Part shown: piece by piece, positions 63,604 to 64,000 of the stretch
How positions within the stretch are numbered: position 1 is the first letter of the stretch
Layout of the letters: every line of letters begins with the position of its first letter
Source: Sphingobacterium sp. FBM7-1
Lineage (GTDB): Bacteria; Bacteroidota; Bacteroidia; Sphingobacteriales; Sphingobacteriaceae
Length of the DNA: 64,000 nucleotides
Assembly: GCF_020687765.1 (NCBI RefSeq)
Contig: NZ_JAJEWJ010000003.1
Span: 186,001-250,000, forward strand
Reading direction: 5' to 3'
Made by a program: the position numbers and the translations under genes
The notes under the pieces: model-generated
Told to the model about the DNA's origin: nothing
Database searches by the model: none
Seen by the model: only the letters and a program-made list of their open reading frames with translations

Positions 63604-64000
63604 TTACGCGTAGCTTTTCAACACCTCGGCAACGACGAAATTGCTTCCGCCTACAAAAATTAAATCCCCCGTCCGGTAGTTGGCCTTGGCAGCCGCCAGA
63701 GCATCCCGCACCGTAGAGAAGGCCGTTCCCTGCAAACCGTAAGACGTTGCTTGCAGCAGTAGTTCTTCGGCCGGCATCGCTCGCGGCATATCCGGACGGC
63801 AAAAATAATACACCGCATCTTTAGGAAGCTGCGGCAACATATGGCTCACGTCTTTGTCGCGCATCGCACCGATGATGATATGCAAATCTTGGTAGGCAGT
63901 CGACCGGATATTATCCATAACCTCCCGAATACCATCTTCGTTATGCCCCGTATCACAGATGATCCACGGCTCACGGGACAGCGTTTGCCATCTACCCTGC
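63604..64000 (-). CDS. folC: Dihydrofolate/folylpolyglutamate synthase FolC (partial, 5' end outside window)
   Basis: The C-terminal third of FolC, which adds glutamate to dihydropteroate or folates. The visible part runs from GRWQTLSREPWIICDTGHNEDGIREV through LHIIIGAMRDKDV to TGDLIFVGGSNFVVAEVLK. The stretch DTGHN (usually DGAHN) and the VxGSxxxVxEVL ending match the FolC/Mur ligase C-terminal domain. The start codon and catalytic P-loop lie past the window edge. Confidence 0.9.
   Translation of the reverse strand, partial: QGRWQTLSREPWIICDTGHNEDGIREVMDNIRSTAYQDLHIIIGAMRDKDVSHMLPQLPKDAVYYFCRPDMPRAMPAEELLLQATSYGLQGTAFSTVRDALAAAKANYRTGDLIFVGGSNFVVAEVLKSYA

Overview
This window is a core chromosomal segment of a member of the Bacteroidota, most likely of the Sphingobacteriaceae type (Sphingobacterium/Pedobacter relatives). 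The grounds are: Bacteroidota-type promoters (TTTG, a 17-23 base spacer, then TAnnTTTG) before many genes; few Shine-Dalgarno sequences; long-tailed FtsZ; DUF4292 and DUF1080 lipoproteins; a TonB-receptor-like outer membrane barrel; fused ThrA and RibBA; and an enlarged MraY. The species cannot be fixed from the sequence alone. No phage, insertion sequence, CRISPR array or rRNA was seen.

Layout. 1-1290 (minus): yidD (partial), rnpA, rpmH and mscL. 1447-2109 (plus): an orphan NarL-type response regulator. 2237-18098 (minus): the complete division and cell wall (dcw) cluster, in transcription order mraZ, rsmH, ftsL, ftsI, murE, mraY, murD, ftsW, murG, murC, ftsQ, ftsA, ftsZ, closed by a terminator. 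murF and ddl are not in it. 18440-21646 (plus): aspS and a lutB-like gene. 21692-25016 (minus): priA and a DUF423 gene, separated by an inverted-repeat-rich noncoding stretch. 25228-33109 (plus): a large membrane-anchored protein with a predicted propeller-like C-terminus, nrnA, an FKBP lipoprotein, tatD, ansA and a UDP-glucuronate decarboxylase. 33237-36426 (minus): ribBA, an LptF/G permease and a START-like protein. Next come tRNA-Met(CAU) and a secreted metallophosphoesterase (plus). 38545-45754 (minus): a two-component system run together with a TPR gene, hemE and hemJ, then a DUF1080 lipoprotein and an outer membrane receptor. 45755-46210 holds a 100-base tandem repeat. 46211-52374 (minus): clpS, a fatty acid hydroxylase, and thrC, thrB, thrA with a leader peptide. 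52673-53854 (plus): an NlpC/P60 hydrolase and a PyrR-like phosphoribosyltransferase. 53859-59444 (minus): MltD-like transglycosylase, tatA, EnvC-like M23, DUF4292, TPR. 59615-62297 (minus): tsf, rpsB, rpsI, rplM. The end has an AI-2E family transporter (plus) and the 3' part of folC (minus).

Most of the window is housekeeping; the interest lies in regulation. (1) The thr operon has a Thr/Ile-rich leader peptide whose last codons are exactly complementary to the 5' arm of a following terminator, a textbook attenuator. (2) The mraZ-aspS divergent region carries two near-identical MraZ-type boxes facing opposite ways, so aspS may share MraZ control with the dcw operon. (3) Three DnaA-box-like 9-mers lie directly upstream of an apparent private ftsZ promoter. 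(4) Two noncoding repeat regions (24190-24615 and 45830-46130) have structure that no gene explains.
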